From Methylomonas albis (GTDB lineage Bacteria > Pseudomonadota > Gammaproteobacteria > Methylococcales > Methylomonadaceae): a stretch of DNA of 64,000 bases. A model generated the notes under the pieces. It did no database searches and was not told where the DNA came from. It saw only the letters and a list, made by a program, of their open reading frames with translations. The DNA is taken from contig NZ_JACXSS010000001.1 of NCBI RefSeq assembly GCF_014850955.1, positions 5,146,001-5,210,000 on the forward strand, read 5' to 3'. Within the stretch, counting starts at the first letter, position 1. Each line of letters opens with the position of its first letter. Both the position numbers and the translations under genes were made by a program. Of the stretch, positions 47,801 to 58,055 are shown in pieces.

Positions 47801-48349
47801 TTGATTGAGGCTTTCCTGAATTCTGGCGGCGATTCGAGCATCGCTACCTTCGCCCGAGGCCCGGAAATCAAGCACCGTAGCGCGCAGTGAGTCGAAGTTC
47901 CGCCTCATCAACATGGCGAGGACACGCTCCATAGGCGCAAAATTTTCATCCGCTTCGACGAGGGCCAATAGCGAATAAGCGCGCGCGGACAGATGTGCGA
48001 GGTGATAGCTCGCTGCCGCCATGATGAAATGGAAGTCGCGATCGATCTCCTGGCGATTGCCCTTTGCAATCACAGCTTCTAGGGCTGTAGCTGCCTGCTC
48101 GAAGGCGATCCGGGCTTGGGCTGCATCTTCATCCATTTCTCGCAGGCGAAGACCCAGCCCGAAAAGGGCATAGCCATAGGAATGCAGGTCATGGCTAAGC
48201 TGCGCTGCGAAAGCCGGTGCATCTGGGGGGAGCACCCCATCTCTCCAGATGATTGCTCGCGCCTGACCGCGCGCGATGAGACGGCCTCGGAAGCCGGCAG
48301 TTGCCGCCTCGGTGATGTCAGCCGCGATTGTTTCAGGCGTTGTTGGCAT
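44852..48349 (-). CDS. HamB-like Ski2-type SF2 helicase (gene 5 of the operon)
   Basis: 1165 residues. An N-terminal helical region of about 310 residues comes first. The helicase core shows Walker A SLPTSAGKTRIAE (327-339), motif Ib ATPEKLDF, box II VFDEGHMIG (429-436), motif III CLSAIL, motif IV VLIFCPERRS, motif V SSPTLAQGLNLSATAVVLHS and motif VI GRAGRAYVDVEG (693-704). This is the Ski2-like layout of HamB, the DNA-sensing helicase of Hachiman. A C-terminal region of about 420 residues follows. Start overlaps the HamA-like gene by 17 bases. HamB is known to keep HamA inactive until DNA damage by phage is sensed; the same role is inferred here. Confidence 0.8.
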   Translation of the reverse strand: MPTTPETIAADITEAATAGFRGRLIARGQARAIIWRDGVLPPDAPAFAAQLSHDLHSYGYALFGLGLRLREMDEDAAQARIAFEQAATALEAVIAKGNRQEIDRDFHFIMAAASYHLAHLSARAYSLLALVEADENFAPMERVLAMLMRRNFDSLRATVLDFRASGEGSDARIAARIQESLNQAEAAVNIATGEDFVFDSLDIALTDTFMAAIALFLLALERGERPLLEQALERLRTGLAICSEMNMLPQWWSYRITIHLLSDLWTTTFHERIPHQPAGGEANDWPRLRELFIALMLRRPKAEVDLWPSQIDAANRAVDQADDLVVSLPTSAGKTRIAELCILRCLAGGKRVVFITPLRALSAQTETTLQRTFGPLGKTISALYGSIGVSGFDEDAIRESDIVVATPEKLDFALRNEPSLLDDVGLLVFDEGHMIGLNEREVRYEVQIQRLLRRTDAHERRIVCLSAILPDGDQLDDFAGWLRRDHPGGLIKHDWRPTRLRFGEVVWTPPNARLNLRVGEERPWVQRFLTGVVPPIGRRKKPFPNDQRELCLAAAWRLVDDGQTVLIFCPERRSIEPFADVIVDLHKRGALRPLLEADPAVLATAIALGEEWVGPDSAILKCLLLGVALHHGALPKAYRKEVESLLRSNILKVTISSPTLAQGLNLSATAVVLHSLHRAGTRIDISEFKNVIGRAGRAYVDVEGLVLFPMFDEIPKKRNNWEKLINDLGARNMESGLVQLVVALLSRMKAQVGGDLDQLIDYVANNAVAWTFPEVANESPEDRARALADWQQHIATLDTAVLSLIGENDIPDEGVAAALDDILQSSLWHRRLQRRNEQVQQVLKAGLVSRGRHIWSQSTTARRRGYFLAGVGLGTGQALDAIAEDANLFLIRANGSILNGDVEAAIAAITAIAERVFVFYPFIPDPMPGNWRDILRAWLLGEPLFAIAAGQESETLQFIEGGLVYRLPWAMEAIRVRGVANGDTIDGLLSLEDCELGFAVAAVETGTLNRSVAILIQAGFNSRLGAIKAVTDSGATFQTAQELRHWLGSDDLAAWSVRPDWPTPETRVMWMEFAQSFTPRANRVWADRRYWAGVTWLGVHPPPGTPVQLHYWAGQPRVLAADGVLVGTLQAALAPGRAGLIRAQVSQDAGRIDIAYLGPDDLVGT

Positions 48350-49112
48350 TGGTAATTACTCGGTCGTAGACTGCGCCGATGAAGGCAGCGTGCCCATCCA
48401 CGCGCAGTCCGACGCCCCACTGGGTTATCGGTCCGGGATAGGCCTGAAGAGACGCTGCTAATAGCGCATCCGGTGCGTTGCCGGAAAAGGTGAAAAGCAA
48501 ATGGCGGACGTTCTGCGGCGGAATGCCGTGCTTCAATAACGCGTCATCGATCGCGTCAGCGAGTGGCAGTTGGTTCAATTCTAGCAGGCGCGCTGAGATG
48601 AAGGAGAGCGCATGCGCGGATGGCAGGCCGCCATCCTTGTCAAGGCCGGCCCTAGCCTCGGTAAGGACTTGGGTGGTCAGTGCGACGCGACTCTTTGCCT
48701 CCGTCTTAAGGAAGTGAAGACGTTGAGTCTGAGGGTCTTGAAGGATGCCGATGACGTCATCGCCGCGCATTGCCATATTGCGATGATCTTTCCATCGCAG
48801 CCGCTTGATCGGAGCACGATAACCTCCGCTATGCGCATCGATCCATTCAGTAGCGTAAATTTCACCAAGATCTCCGGAGCGGATCGCCTTCGTCGTCGGA
48901 AGCTTGCCCTGAATTAGCGCAGCCGCAGCCGGCTTGCCTAGACGAGCCAACGCACGCGCAACTTGCTCTTCCGAGGCATAGTGTCCTGGCACAATGGCTG
49001 CGGTTGCTTGAATCCCCGTCGGAAGGCTTACTGCCTGCGCGGTCATTACTCTGCAATGATGGTTTCCAATGGTCTCGTCGACGGAAACGCACCAATCATT
49101 AAACTGTACCAT
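48333..49112 (-). CDS. HamA-like (DUF1837) nuclease (gene 4)
   Basis: 259 residues. The DUF1837/HamA pattern is visible: SGDLGEIYATEW (80-90), LRWKDHRNMAMRGDDVIGI (105-123, acidic pair Asp118/119), then HFLKTEAKSRVAL (133-145), where Glu138-x-Lys140 completes a PD-(D/E)xK-like centre. C-terminal FLRDLLF-like strand HLLFTFSGNAPDALL follows. It starts 5 bases after gene 3 and overlaps the helicase gene, as HamA overlaps HamB in Hachiman. Probable DNA-degrading effector. Confidence 0.78.
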   Translation of the reverse strand: MVQFNDWCVSVDETIGNHHCRVMTAQAVSLPTGIQATAAIVPGHYASEEQVARALARLGKPAAAALIQGKLPTTKAIRSGDLGEIYATEWIDAHSGGYRAPIKRLRWKDHRNMAMRGDDVIGILQDPQTQRLHFLKTEAKSRVALTTQVLTEARAGLDKDGGLPSAHALSFISARLLELNQLPLADAIDDALLKHGIPPQNVRHLLFTFSGNAPDALLAASLQAYPGPITQWGVGLRVDGHAAFIGAVYDRVITNANNA

Positions 49113-49117
49113 CGCAC

Positions 49118-51118
49118 TTATTCCAATCCAATCGAATTACCCGCCCGAACTGCGCTGGGAGAATATCTTCTACCAGGCACCTTCACTATAACGACACGCC
49201 GCGGCTCATCCTCTCCCGCCCTCGTCACTTGTCGACACTCAACAAGAGAACGGATATGTGGAGCACCGGTACGCCTTGCGTCAGTCAGATCAAGGACCAA
49301 CAAAAAACCCAATCGAATACTGACGTTCTGATATTCAGTGGTCTGGCCGGCATAACTCTTCGCTATGGCATCAAACGATGCATCCTGCATTTCCCGTTTA
49401 ACCTCAATGACGATCCGCTCACCGGTCGTTTTAAGAACGACGTCCGCGCGACCGCCTCCTAGATTAGTGGCTTCGATTTCCCCAGCCGCAGTCTGGGTAG
49501 AGATCCAACGAAAATAATCTTCCTGCAAGGCGCCTTCGTAAGGAAGCGTTCCACCAGCATTTTCGAAAAGATATGCGACGGAAGCATCGTCCTTCCTTGT
49601 CATTTCTAGTCGGTTCTTCAGAAACCGAACCGTCCATAGCAGCACGGTATCGAACAACTTGGCGCCACGAATATTGTCGCGATGATCCGGATGATTTTCG
49701 ACCGCAGATCGGCAATGGTCAAAGATATCGATCTCAGCTCCGCTCAGGTTCTCAAGGCTGGAAGTAAATGCATTTTCAATTAACCGCCTAATTCTTTGCT
49801 CCGTCTCTTCGCTGCAATGGACTTGAGAAAGTACGGCAGTAACCGGCGCCCAAACGGTTCCTGCCTCAAAAGGGTGGGAAGATTTCGCCCCTTGAGAAAT
49901 CACGTGTTCGATTCCGTTCAATAGGGAATCAGCTTCTGGCACCAAAGCATGGTGACGGTTTTGAAGCAGCCAACGCCTCAAAAGATAAGCCTGCCCTTCG
50001 CGACGCCCGATCGAATTTTCGATCCTCGGACGTACCAAGGTCTCAAGGTATCCCTCACGATTGCGTTTCAGGACCGTTCGTCCCGCGCTGTATGCGGCTA
50101 ATACCTGGCTTTCGATGACGACTGCCGGCTCCCACCAACAGACCTCCTCCAGGCTCTCCATCAGGGAGACCAATATGCTGGCTAAGCTGTTCCAGCATGC
50201 CGCTTGAATATGACGAGTTCCCAACCAAGCAGGTAAGGAAGAATCCGTATGCCATGCAAGCAACTCGAAGGCTGCTTTATGAATCGATTTGCTCCGCTCC
50301 GCCAATTCCGGCTTCGTTCTACCTGCCTCAAACTCAGTCAGAAGTGTGAGGCTCTCGCTGTAAAGCAATGCTTCTGGTGCAGTTTCTCTAAGCGCCTTGG
50401 CCTTCTTGAACCAGAGCAACGCTTCGTTGAAGAAGGAAGCGGCAACATCTCTTTTAGGTTCATCAAGAGCCGAGGTCAAACCTGCCATTCCCAGTTCGAA
50501 TGTCGCCTCGTATGCAACCTCTTCGCAGTCCACAAGACCATTTAAAACATTAACGATCTCTTTTTCCCGCCAATGTGAATGCGCGATACCGAGAATTTTT
50601 GCCGCATACTGAAGATATTGGGGTTCATCAGCGACCGTAATGCTCAACAACATATCAAGAAGGCGGAACTGTCTCCTTCTATTTGTCAGTGCTAGGCGAA
50701 ATGCCCCCTCAAGAGCGATTGCACGTGCATAGGCGGAAATCGCTCCTGAAGTATTCGTAGCTTTCTGCAGAAAAGCCGTGAATATGTCTTCAATGACTGA
50801 TTGCGGGAGATGTTCGCAACCATCTGTCGCATCGATCATTTCGATTAATACAGTGTCGACAATGGCCCCTTGAACGAGAGTAACAATTGGCTCTCTCCAT
50901 ACAAGAGAATCATCGTCTTCGGCTTCGCTCAGACTGCGCAGAATCGTCGCCAAGATTTCTGCCGCAATTGGCGACGTTGCAACGGATGAAACGATTTGCG
51001 CTATCGCCTTCAAACCACCGAGATCGTTGACACTAGGTACCTTTCCTTGGGCCAACAACGTGTGCAGTGTTTGCTCCAATGGATGAAGCGCCCCGCCTGC
51101 AGCAGCAGCGGCTACCAC
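49118..51118 (-). CDS. Large helical protein with C-terminal PD-(D/E)xK nuclease domain (gene 3)
   Basis: 666 residues. Residues 1-520 are almost wholly helical (repeat-like LGGLKAIAQIVSS, YAAKILGIAHSHWREKE), looking like a HEAT/TPR-type scaffold. Residues about 525-640 form a restriction-like domain: LQEDYFRWISTQ, GGGRADVVLKTTGERIVIEV and KRE give Asp559, Glu572 and Lys574, the full PD-(D/E)xK signature. It overlaps the ATPase gene by 7 bases. A second nuclease in an operon that already has a HamA-like nuclease is unusual. Confidence 0.72.
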   Translation of the reverse strand: MVAAAAAGGALHPLEQTLHTLLAQGKVPSVNDLGGLKAIAQIVSSVATSPIAAEILATILRSLSEAEDDDSLVWREPIVTLVQGAIVDTVLIEMIDATDGCEHLPQSVIEDIFTAFLQKATNTSGAISAYARAIALEGAFRLALTNRRRQFRLLDMLLSITVADEPQYLQYAAKILGIAHSHWREKEIVNVLNGLVDCEEVAYEATFELGMAGLTSALDEPKRDVAASFFNEALLWFKKAKALRETAPEALLYSESLTLLTEFEAGRTKPELAERSKSIHKAAFELLAWHTDSSLPAWLGTRHIQAACWNSLASILVSLMESLEEVCWWEPAVVIESQVLAAYSAGRTVLKRNREGYLETLVRPRIENSIGRREGQAYLLRRWLLQNRHHALVPEADSLLNGIEHVISQGAKSSHPFEAGTVWAPVTAVLSQVHCSEETEQRIRRLIENAFTSSLENLSGAEIDIFDHCRSAVENHPDHRDNIRGAKLFDTVLLWTVRFLKNRLEMTRKDDASVAYLFENAGGTLPYEGALQEDYFRWISTQTAAGEIEATNLGGGRADVVLKTTGERIVIEVKREMQDASFDAIAKSYAGQTTEYQNVSIRLGFLLVLDLTDARRTGAPHIRSLVECRQVTRAGEDEPRRVVIVKVPGRRYSPSAVRAGNSIGLE

Positions 51119-53067
51119 AGGTATCCCCCGTTCGACGCTTCCTTACGGCGGTCTACGGCAATGAATTCATGCATCGCAGGTGACGTGATTCCGGCAACAA
51201 ATATTTGTAGATGCGGAAGCTCCTTCCTGACAACTTGCAGACCTGAAAGTAACCCACGAAGGTCTTCCGGTGCAACTTCTTGCGCGGCGGGAGAATCGAT
51301 CATAATCAAGCCTGGATGTCTGCCAATACCGCGCCGTTCGCCTACCTGAATCATGGCGAGAACCGTGGCAACCTTTAGACGTAGACGCTCACCCTTGGTC
51401 ACTTTGCTAAACGAGGTATCTGCGCCGCCCTTCACAAGCAACAGGTTTGCATTTCCTCTAAGTTGGGCTTTCGATAGGCTGTGCATTCCAAAGCTCTTCG
51501 CATAGCGAAGCAAGCTAGTCGAAACCTCCTCAAGGAATTCGTCACGCACGGCTTTGGATCGCATTTCCGTCTCAGTAACGATTGCTTTAAGCACAGCCGA
51601 TTCATCATCAGTAACGTTGCCGATACCAGGATCGAACCGAGCCTCTTCGAGACGGCCTTCGAGCATCGCGATCTCGTTCATCAGAAGTTTCCTGGCATCG
51701 AACGTGCCAAGTTGCTTGGTCAACTCTTCGTTTCTGGCCTGGATGCGCTCCAATTCAGCTTGCAATTCAATCAAGCTATCGTCAGCTTGCTTCTTGGTCT
51801 TTTGAACCTTGTCGAGCGCCGTCTTCGAGGCTTTAACGCTAGCCTCCAACCGCTCTCTTATATGCTCAGCATCTTCCCCGTTAGAAATGCTTTCACCGCA
51901 AACTGAACACGCATGACTGACTGCTTCCTTTTTCTTTTTCTCCTTGTCAATCTCGTGATCACAACGTGGGCAACACGTCGGGTCAAGCATGCGGAAGATC
52001 GAACCTGCAGCAGTGGAGTCCTTATGTGTCTGCAGGTCGCGGCGGTCCTGCAAGTAAGCTACATTTGCTTGCACCTCGGCAGTCATTTCGCGATCCAGAC
52101 GCTCTTGCATTGCCTTTTCACGGCGCTTCGTCTCCGCATATCTTCCACTGAGCTGCGATAACTCAGCCTGAATGGCATCGTCCGAAGGCAGCGTGCTCAA
52201 ATTCTCGCGCTTCTGTTTTAGCTGCGCTTCAATCTCGGCTGCCCGTGTTTGCTTGGCGCGTGCCGCATGACTCCTTCGCCGGTTATCCAACTCGTTGCCT
52301 GAGTTGACCAACTTCTGTGCCGCAATTGCAGACGCAAGCGTTGAAACCCAGGGCACCCCGAGGTACATCTGCATGAGCCGTGCCTGCGTTCCCGTGGTGG
52401 CAGGCAAATCACCGAGAACGACGTCATAGTTGGTGCCAATGAACATGGCACCGGACAAGGCGGGCCAGCCATGTACAACTGTTTGTCCGCTCTTATCCTC
52501 CGACTCGCTTTCTCGCCACGTCGCTATGCTCTCCATCGAAAACGCGCGCAAAAAGAAATCGGACATAACCGTCTCGAACTGCTTCTCGCTATTGAACGAT
52601 GCGATTACTGTTGCATCTGCCACCGCAGACGTTCGCCGACTCAGCGATCCGCGCGCCCCTTCTCGACATTCAACCTCAATCTTATGCTCGACACCATCTA
52701 GGTCGAACCGCAGGGACGCGCTATGTATCCATGCTTTCACATCGTCCTGCATATTCGGCGACGGCCTACCGCGCAACAACCAACGTACAACCTCAATGAT
52801 TGACGACTTACCTCGTAGGTTTCTGTCGGTCATCATCCCCCACAACCCTTCACCAAGGTCATTCCAATCAAAAGTGTATTGGCCTTCATCTTCGACTTCA
52901 TGCTTCTCCCCTCCGAAAGAAATGCTCAGGAGCTTCATCCTCCGCGGGGCCGGCAAAACAGGTGTTGGTACTATATGTCGTGTCGCGAGAACTTGTTCAA
53001 CGCGCTCCAGATCAACCTTGGCTTTGTCCGCAATGGCATCTAGCCATTCCATACTCTCTTTTGCCAT
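51112..53067 (-). CDS. SMC/Rad50-like ATPase with zinc-binding centre (gene 2)
   Basis: 651 residues. An atypical Walker A DRNLRGKSSIIEV (81-93) comes first. Coiled-coil arms at about 255-345 and 400-475 surround a zinc ribbon (CCPRCD 365-370, CSVC 387-390) in the place of a zinc hook. The C-terminal ATPase half has signature SKVTKGERLRL (554-564) and Walker B GLIMIDSPAAQEV (586-598). The residue after the Walker B Asp is Ser, not the usual catalytic Glu, as in some conflict-system ABC ATPases. The start has GGGAGG upstream, 12 bases after gene 1. Likely senses DNA or a phage structure. Confidence 0.78.
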   Translation of the reverse strand: MAKESMEWLDAIADKAKVDLERVEQVLATRHIVPTPVLPAPRRMKLLSISFGGEKHEVEDEGQYTFDWNDLGEGLWGMMTDRNLRGKSSIIEVVRWLLRGRPSPNMQDDVKAWIHSASLRFDLDGVEHKIEVECREGARGSLSRRTSAVADATVIASFNSEKQFETVMSDFFLRAFSMESIATWRESESEDKSGQTVVHGWPALSGAMFIGTNYDVVLGDLPATTGTQARLMQMYLGVPWVSTLASAIAAQKLVNSGNELDNRRRSHAARAKQTRAAEIEAQLKQKRENLSTLPSDDAIQAELSQLSGRYAETKRREKAMQERLDREMTAEVQANVAYLQDRRDLQTHKDSTAAGSIFRMLDPTCCPRCDHEIDKEKKKKEAVSHACSVCGESISNGEDAEHIRERLEASVKASKTALDKVQKTKKQADDSLIELQAELERIQARNEELTKQLGTFDARKLLMNEIAMLEGRLEEARFDPGIGNVTDDESAVLKAIVTETEMRSKAVRDEFLEEVSTSLLRYAKSFGMHSLSKAQLRGNANLLLVKGGADTSFSKVTKGERLRLKVATVLAMIQVGERRGIGRHPGLIMIDSPAAQEVAPEDLRGLLSGLQVVRKELPHLQIFVAGITSPAMHEFIAVDRRKEASNGGYLW

Positions 53068-53079
53068 ATCTCCCTCCCG

Positions 53080-53712
53080 TTAGGCTGCTTGTTTTAGGCG
53101 CGCGAGCCTCTGCAGCACATTTTCCCCAATCGGCGGGATGATTCCGCCAAGTTGAGTCTCTGCGTAGGTGACCTGCTCATATTGCTTTTCTTTAAGCGCA
53201 CCGCCTCCGCGAGCACCGGCGATTTCGGCGATCAGGGCGGCACGATCCGCGTACCATCCCAAGATAGGTTCTCGTGTGACAGCATCATGGCATACACCTA
53301 CTCCCTTGACTGTCAGAAGGAAGTCAGTTTCCTGGACCTTGGCCTTAGTTTTGAGACCCGTGATGCGTACCAAATCGCGCGATCGGAGCAAAGAGAGGGC
53401 ATCGTCAAGACGCTCGAACGCGCCAAATAAGTACCGAATCATTGGGACACGTCGTAGATCAGGCTCCTCGTTCTCGAAAATTGCTTCCGCAGCTTCACGG
53501 TGTCGCACATTGTCAGTGGTTTCAAATGAATCAAGAAGCTCACTCGCCAGATAGTCGGGATTGCGCATCCAAAAATCGAATGCGTGCAATCGTGCTTCGC
53601 CTTTGAAAATCTTGGCGACAGTGGCATCACTTGGATCGGTCCATTGCACACTGCCCGCGTTCAGAATGAATAGTATTCTGATTGCATCCCGATGTGGTGT
53701 ACGAACGTTCAT
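53080..53712 (-). CDS. Small protein resembling ABC-3C middle components (gene 1)
   Basis: 210 residues. The opening (MNVRTPHRDAIRILFILNAG and AFDFWMRNPDYLASELL) resembles winged-helix 'middle component' proteins of ABC three-component systems. It also has a probable second wHTH (RYLFGAFERLDDALSLLRSR, TDFLLTVKGVGVCHDAV). No enzyme motif. GGGGGAG lies 5 bases before the ATG; it is the first gene of the operon and stands 12 bases before the ATPase. The family assignment comes from memory of the pattern and is tentative; the adaptor or regulator role is inferred. Confidence 0.6.
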   Translation of the reverse strand: MNVRTPHRDAIRILFILNAGSVQWTDPSDATVAKIFKGEARLHAFDFWMRNPDYLASELLDSFETTDNVRHREAAEAIFENEEPDLRRVPMIRYLFGAFERLDDALSLLRSRDLVRITGLKTKAKVQETDFLLTVKGVGVCHDAVTREPILGWYADRAALIAEIAGARGGGALKEKQYEQVTYAETQLGGIIPPIGENVLQRLARLKQAA

Positions 53713-53811
53713 ACTCCCCCTTCTTTTTTAGAATCAACTGAAATGTCGCAAACATGTGGTTATCCGGTTTGTCCGAATAATTACTCGATCACATCGCTTG
53801 CCTCGCCAAGC

Positions 53812-54303
53812 TCAATTTGGGGACAGCCTAGGGCCATCCTTGCGATAAACCTCGACCTTCTCATCCTGAACGAAACGATCGCGGAGGATTAATAAGCACG
53901 CTTTGACCACATCGCAGTGCTTTCCTGCCAGCTCCTTGCAAAAGGTGTCGGCAACGGCATCCATACCTTTGTTGGGTGCAGGCTCGATGCAATAGATTAA
54001 GTCGTGCACATCCTTACGTTCAAAACGCTGATTGAAAGCGAACGACTTCAGGCAGGTAAAGCTAAACAGGTTGGCATGTTTGATCTGTTTCTTCGCGATA
54101 CCGTTGCCACCGAGGAGTTCAGCCTGGATCTCGGTGACTTGGTGAAGGTCAAAAACCATAGACGAATACGGGATGTTCAGTGCTGTGATAGTTCCTTCGG
54201 TCGGCAATGGTTGTGCCTTGCCACCGGCGATGTCTGGCGTATCCATTAGCAGTTCCAGCACCATCAACACACCATGTTTAGTGCGGTTGTGTTGATACGC
54301 CAC
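53812..54303 (-). pseudogene. Truncated unknown gene left of gyrB
   Basis: 163 residues from GTG 54303, including KHGVLMVLELLMDTPDIAGG, RFERKDVHDLIYCIEPAPNK and LAGKHCDVVKACLLILRDRF. The last residues (RLSPN) run into the intergenic DNA before the defence operon, so the gene is probably cut at about 53825. It may be a nucleotidyltransferase- or toxin-type protein, but I do not recognise it with confidence. It and the hsdR remnant are probably the two sides of the locus the operon entered. Confidence 0.5.
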
Positions 54304-54337
54304 GGTATTAAGCTGACCACCTCAAAGTGCATTTCAT

Positions 54338-54391
54338 AAATTTTGAGATTTCACATAAGAATTGTGAGACAAATTTAAGAAATTTTGAGAT
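54338..54391. repeat. Three direct repeats at 21-bp spacing
   Basis: AAATTTTGAGAT (54338), GAATTGTGAGAC (54359) and AAATTTTGAGAT (54380) start exactly 21 bases apart, two turns of DNA. They lie between the gyrB stop and the start of the truncated gene, so they are probably an operator or iteron array bound on one DNA face. Confidence 0.65.
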
Positions 54392-54441
54392 CTGACAACT
54401 AATTTGGCACACTTTTCACTTTTTGTGTCACCCGACAACAG

Positions 54442-56892
<2,451 letters not shown>

Positions 56893-56967
56893 TCATGTCA
56901 CGCATGAAGCAGTTGTATCGTGTGTGATGGGAGTTGTTAATTTTTATTATTTGTTCCATGTGAAACA

Positions 56968-58041
56968 TCAAAGTTGTTTTATGTCGCCTTGTTCCACGTG
57001 AAACCATTTATAGTTTTCTACTGAACCTAAATCTCCAAAATCAGCGACATCGTTACTGCTGATAAAAACCTGGCAACTTAATCCAACGAGGTATTTTATC
57101 AATTTTGCCCGGTTTTCGGCATCCAATTCGGATGTTAGATCGTCGATTAATATGCAACAGGCATTCGGGCTTTCCTGATTCAATAAAGTCACTTGTGCCA
57201 GCAGCAAAGCCAGTACTAACAGCTTTTGCTGTCCACGGGACAAATAATCTTTCGCCAATCTTTTATCCAGATAAGTTTGAAAATCGGCGCGATGCGGACC
57301 ACTATGAGTAAACCCGTAACGCATATCTCGATCCAAATCAGCTTTTAACATCAAGTCCAAGGATTGCCTGTCATCCCAACCCGCTAAGAAGCGCAAATCG
57401 ACATGCTCCTTGCTTAAGAAATGCCGAGCCATTTCTAAAAACACCGGCTGCAAGCTTGCCAAGTAGGTCAAACGAAAATCGTTAATTACCTGCCCATATT
57501 CCACAAGCTCCTTATCCCAAGCCGAGAGTTGTTTAATCTGCCGAGTTTTTAATAAGGCATTACGTTGCTGCAAAGCCTTATTAAACTTACGCCAGCAAGG
57601 CAGAAAATTTTTGTGCTGGTTAAAAATCCCCCAATCCAAAAACTCCCTACGAATTTGCGGTCCGGAATCGAGTAGGCGGTAACTTTTCGGATGAATCAAT
57701 TGCACCGGCAAGGCATAAGCCAAATCGGCTTTTTGCCTATCTTCCTGATCGATACGGATCTGGCATTGTTTATTGTCTATCTGTATCCCAAGCGTGCTGA
57801 CGGACCCGGAGTGTTGCCGATTTTGCGCGGAAACAGTCAGTTGCGGCTGATCGAAAGAAATTGCCTGCTTAATATGGGTAGTCCTAAAAGAGCGTGATCT
57901 ACCCAAAATAAAAATAGCCTCTAACAATGAACTCTTACCGCTGGCATTAGCGCCGGTGATCAGATTAATGGCAGGCGACGGCGAAATGCTTGCAGAATGG
58001 ATGTTTCTGACTGACAACACATCCAGCTTTAACAAGGTCAT
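56968..58041 (-). CDS. recF: RecF, recombination and gap-repair ATPase
   Basis: 357 residues. Walker A LITGANASGKSSLLEAI, signature DYLSRGQQKLLVLALLLAQ and Walker B CILIDDLTSELD. Loads RecA at single-strand gaps with RecO and RecR. Its usual position between dnaN and gyrB is kept. Confidence 0.96.
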   Translation of the reverse strand: MTLLKLDVLSVRNIHSASISPSPAINLITGANASGKSSLLEAIFILGRSRSFRTTHIKQAISFDQPQLTVSAQNRQHSGSVSTLGIQIDNKQCQIRIDQEDRQKADLAYALPVQLIHPKSYRLLDSGPQIRREFLDWGIFNQHKNFLPCWRKFNKALQQRNALLKTRQIKQLSAWDKELVEYGQVINDFRLTYLASLQPVFLEMARHFLSKEHVDLRFLAGWDDRQSLDLMLKADLDRDMRYGFTHSGPHRADFQTYLDKRLAKDYLSRGQQKLLVLALLLAQVTLLNQESPNACCILIDDLTSELDAENRAKLIKYLVGLSCQVFISSNDVADFGDLGSVENYKWFHVEQGDIKQL

Positions 58042-58055
58042 GATCGCTAAAAGAC

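Noticed and set aside
52430-53083. 217-residue plus-strand ORF
   Set aside because: Antisense to the SMC-like ATPase, whose motifs and operon position are clear.
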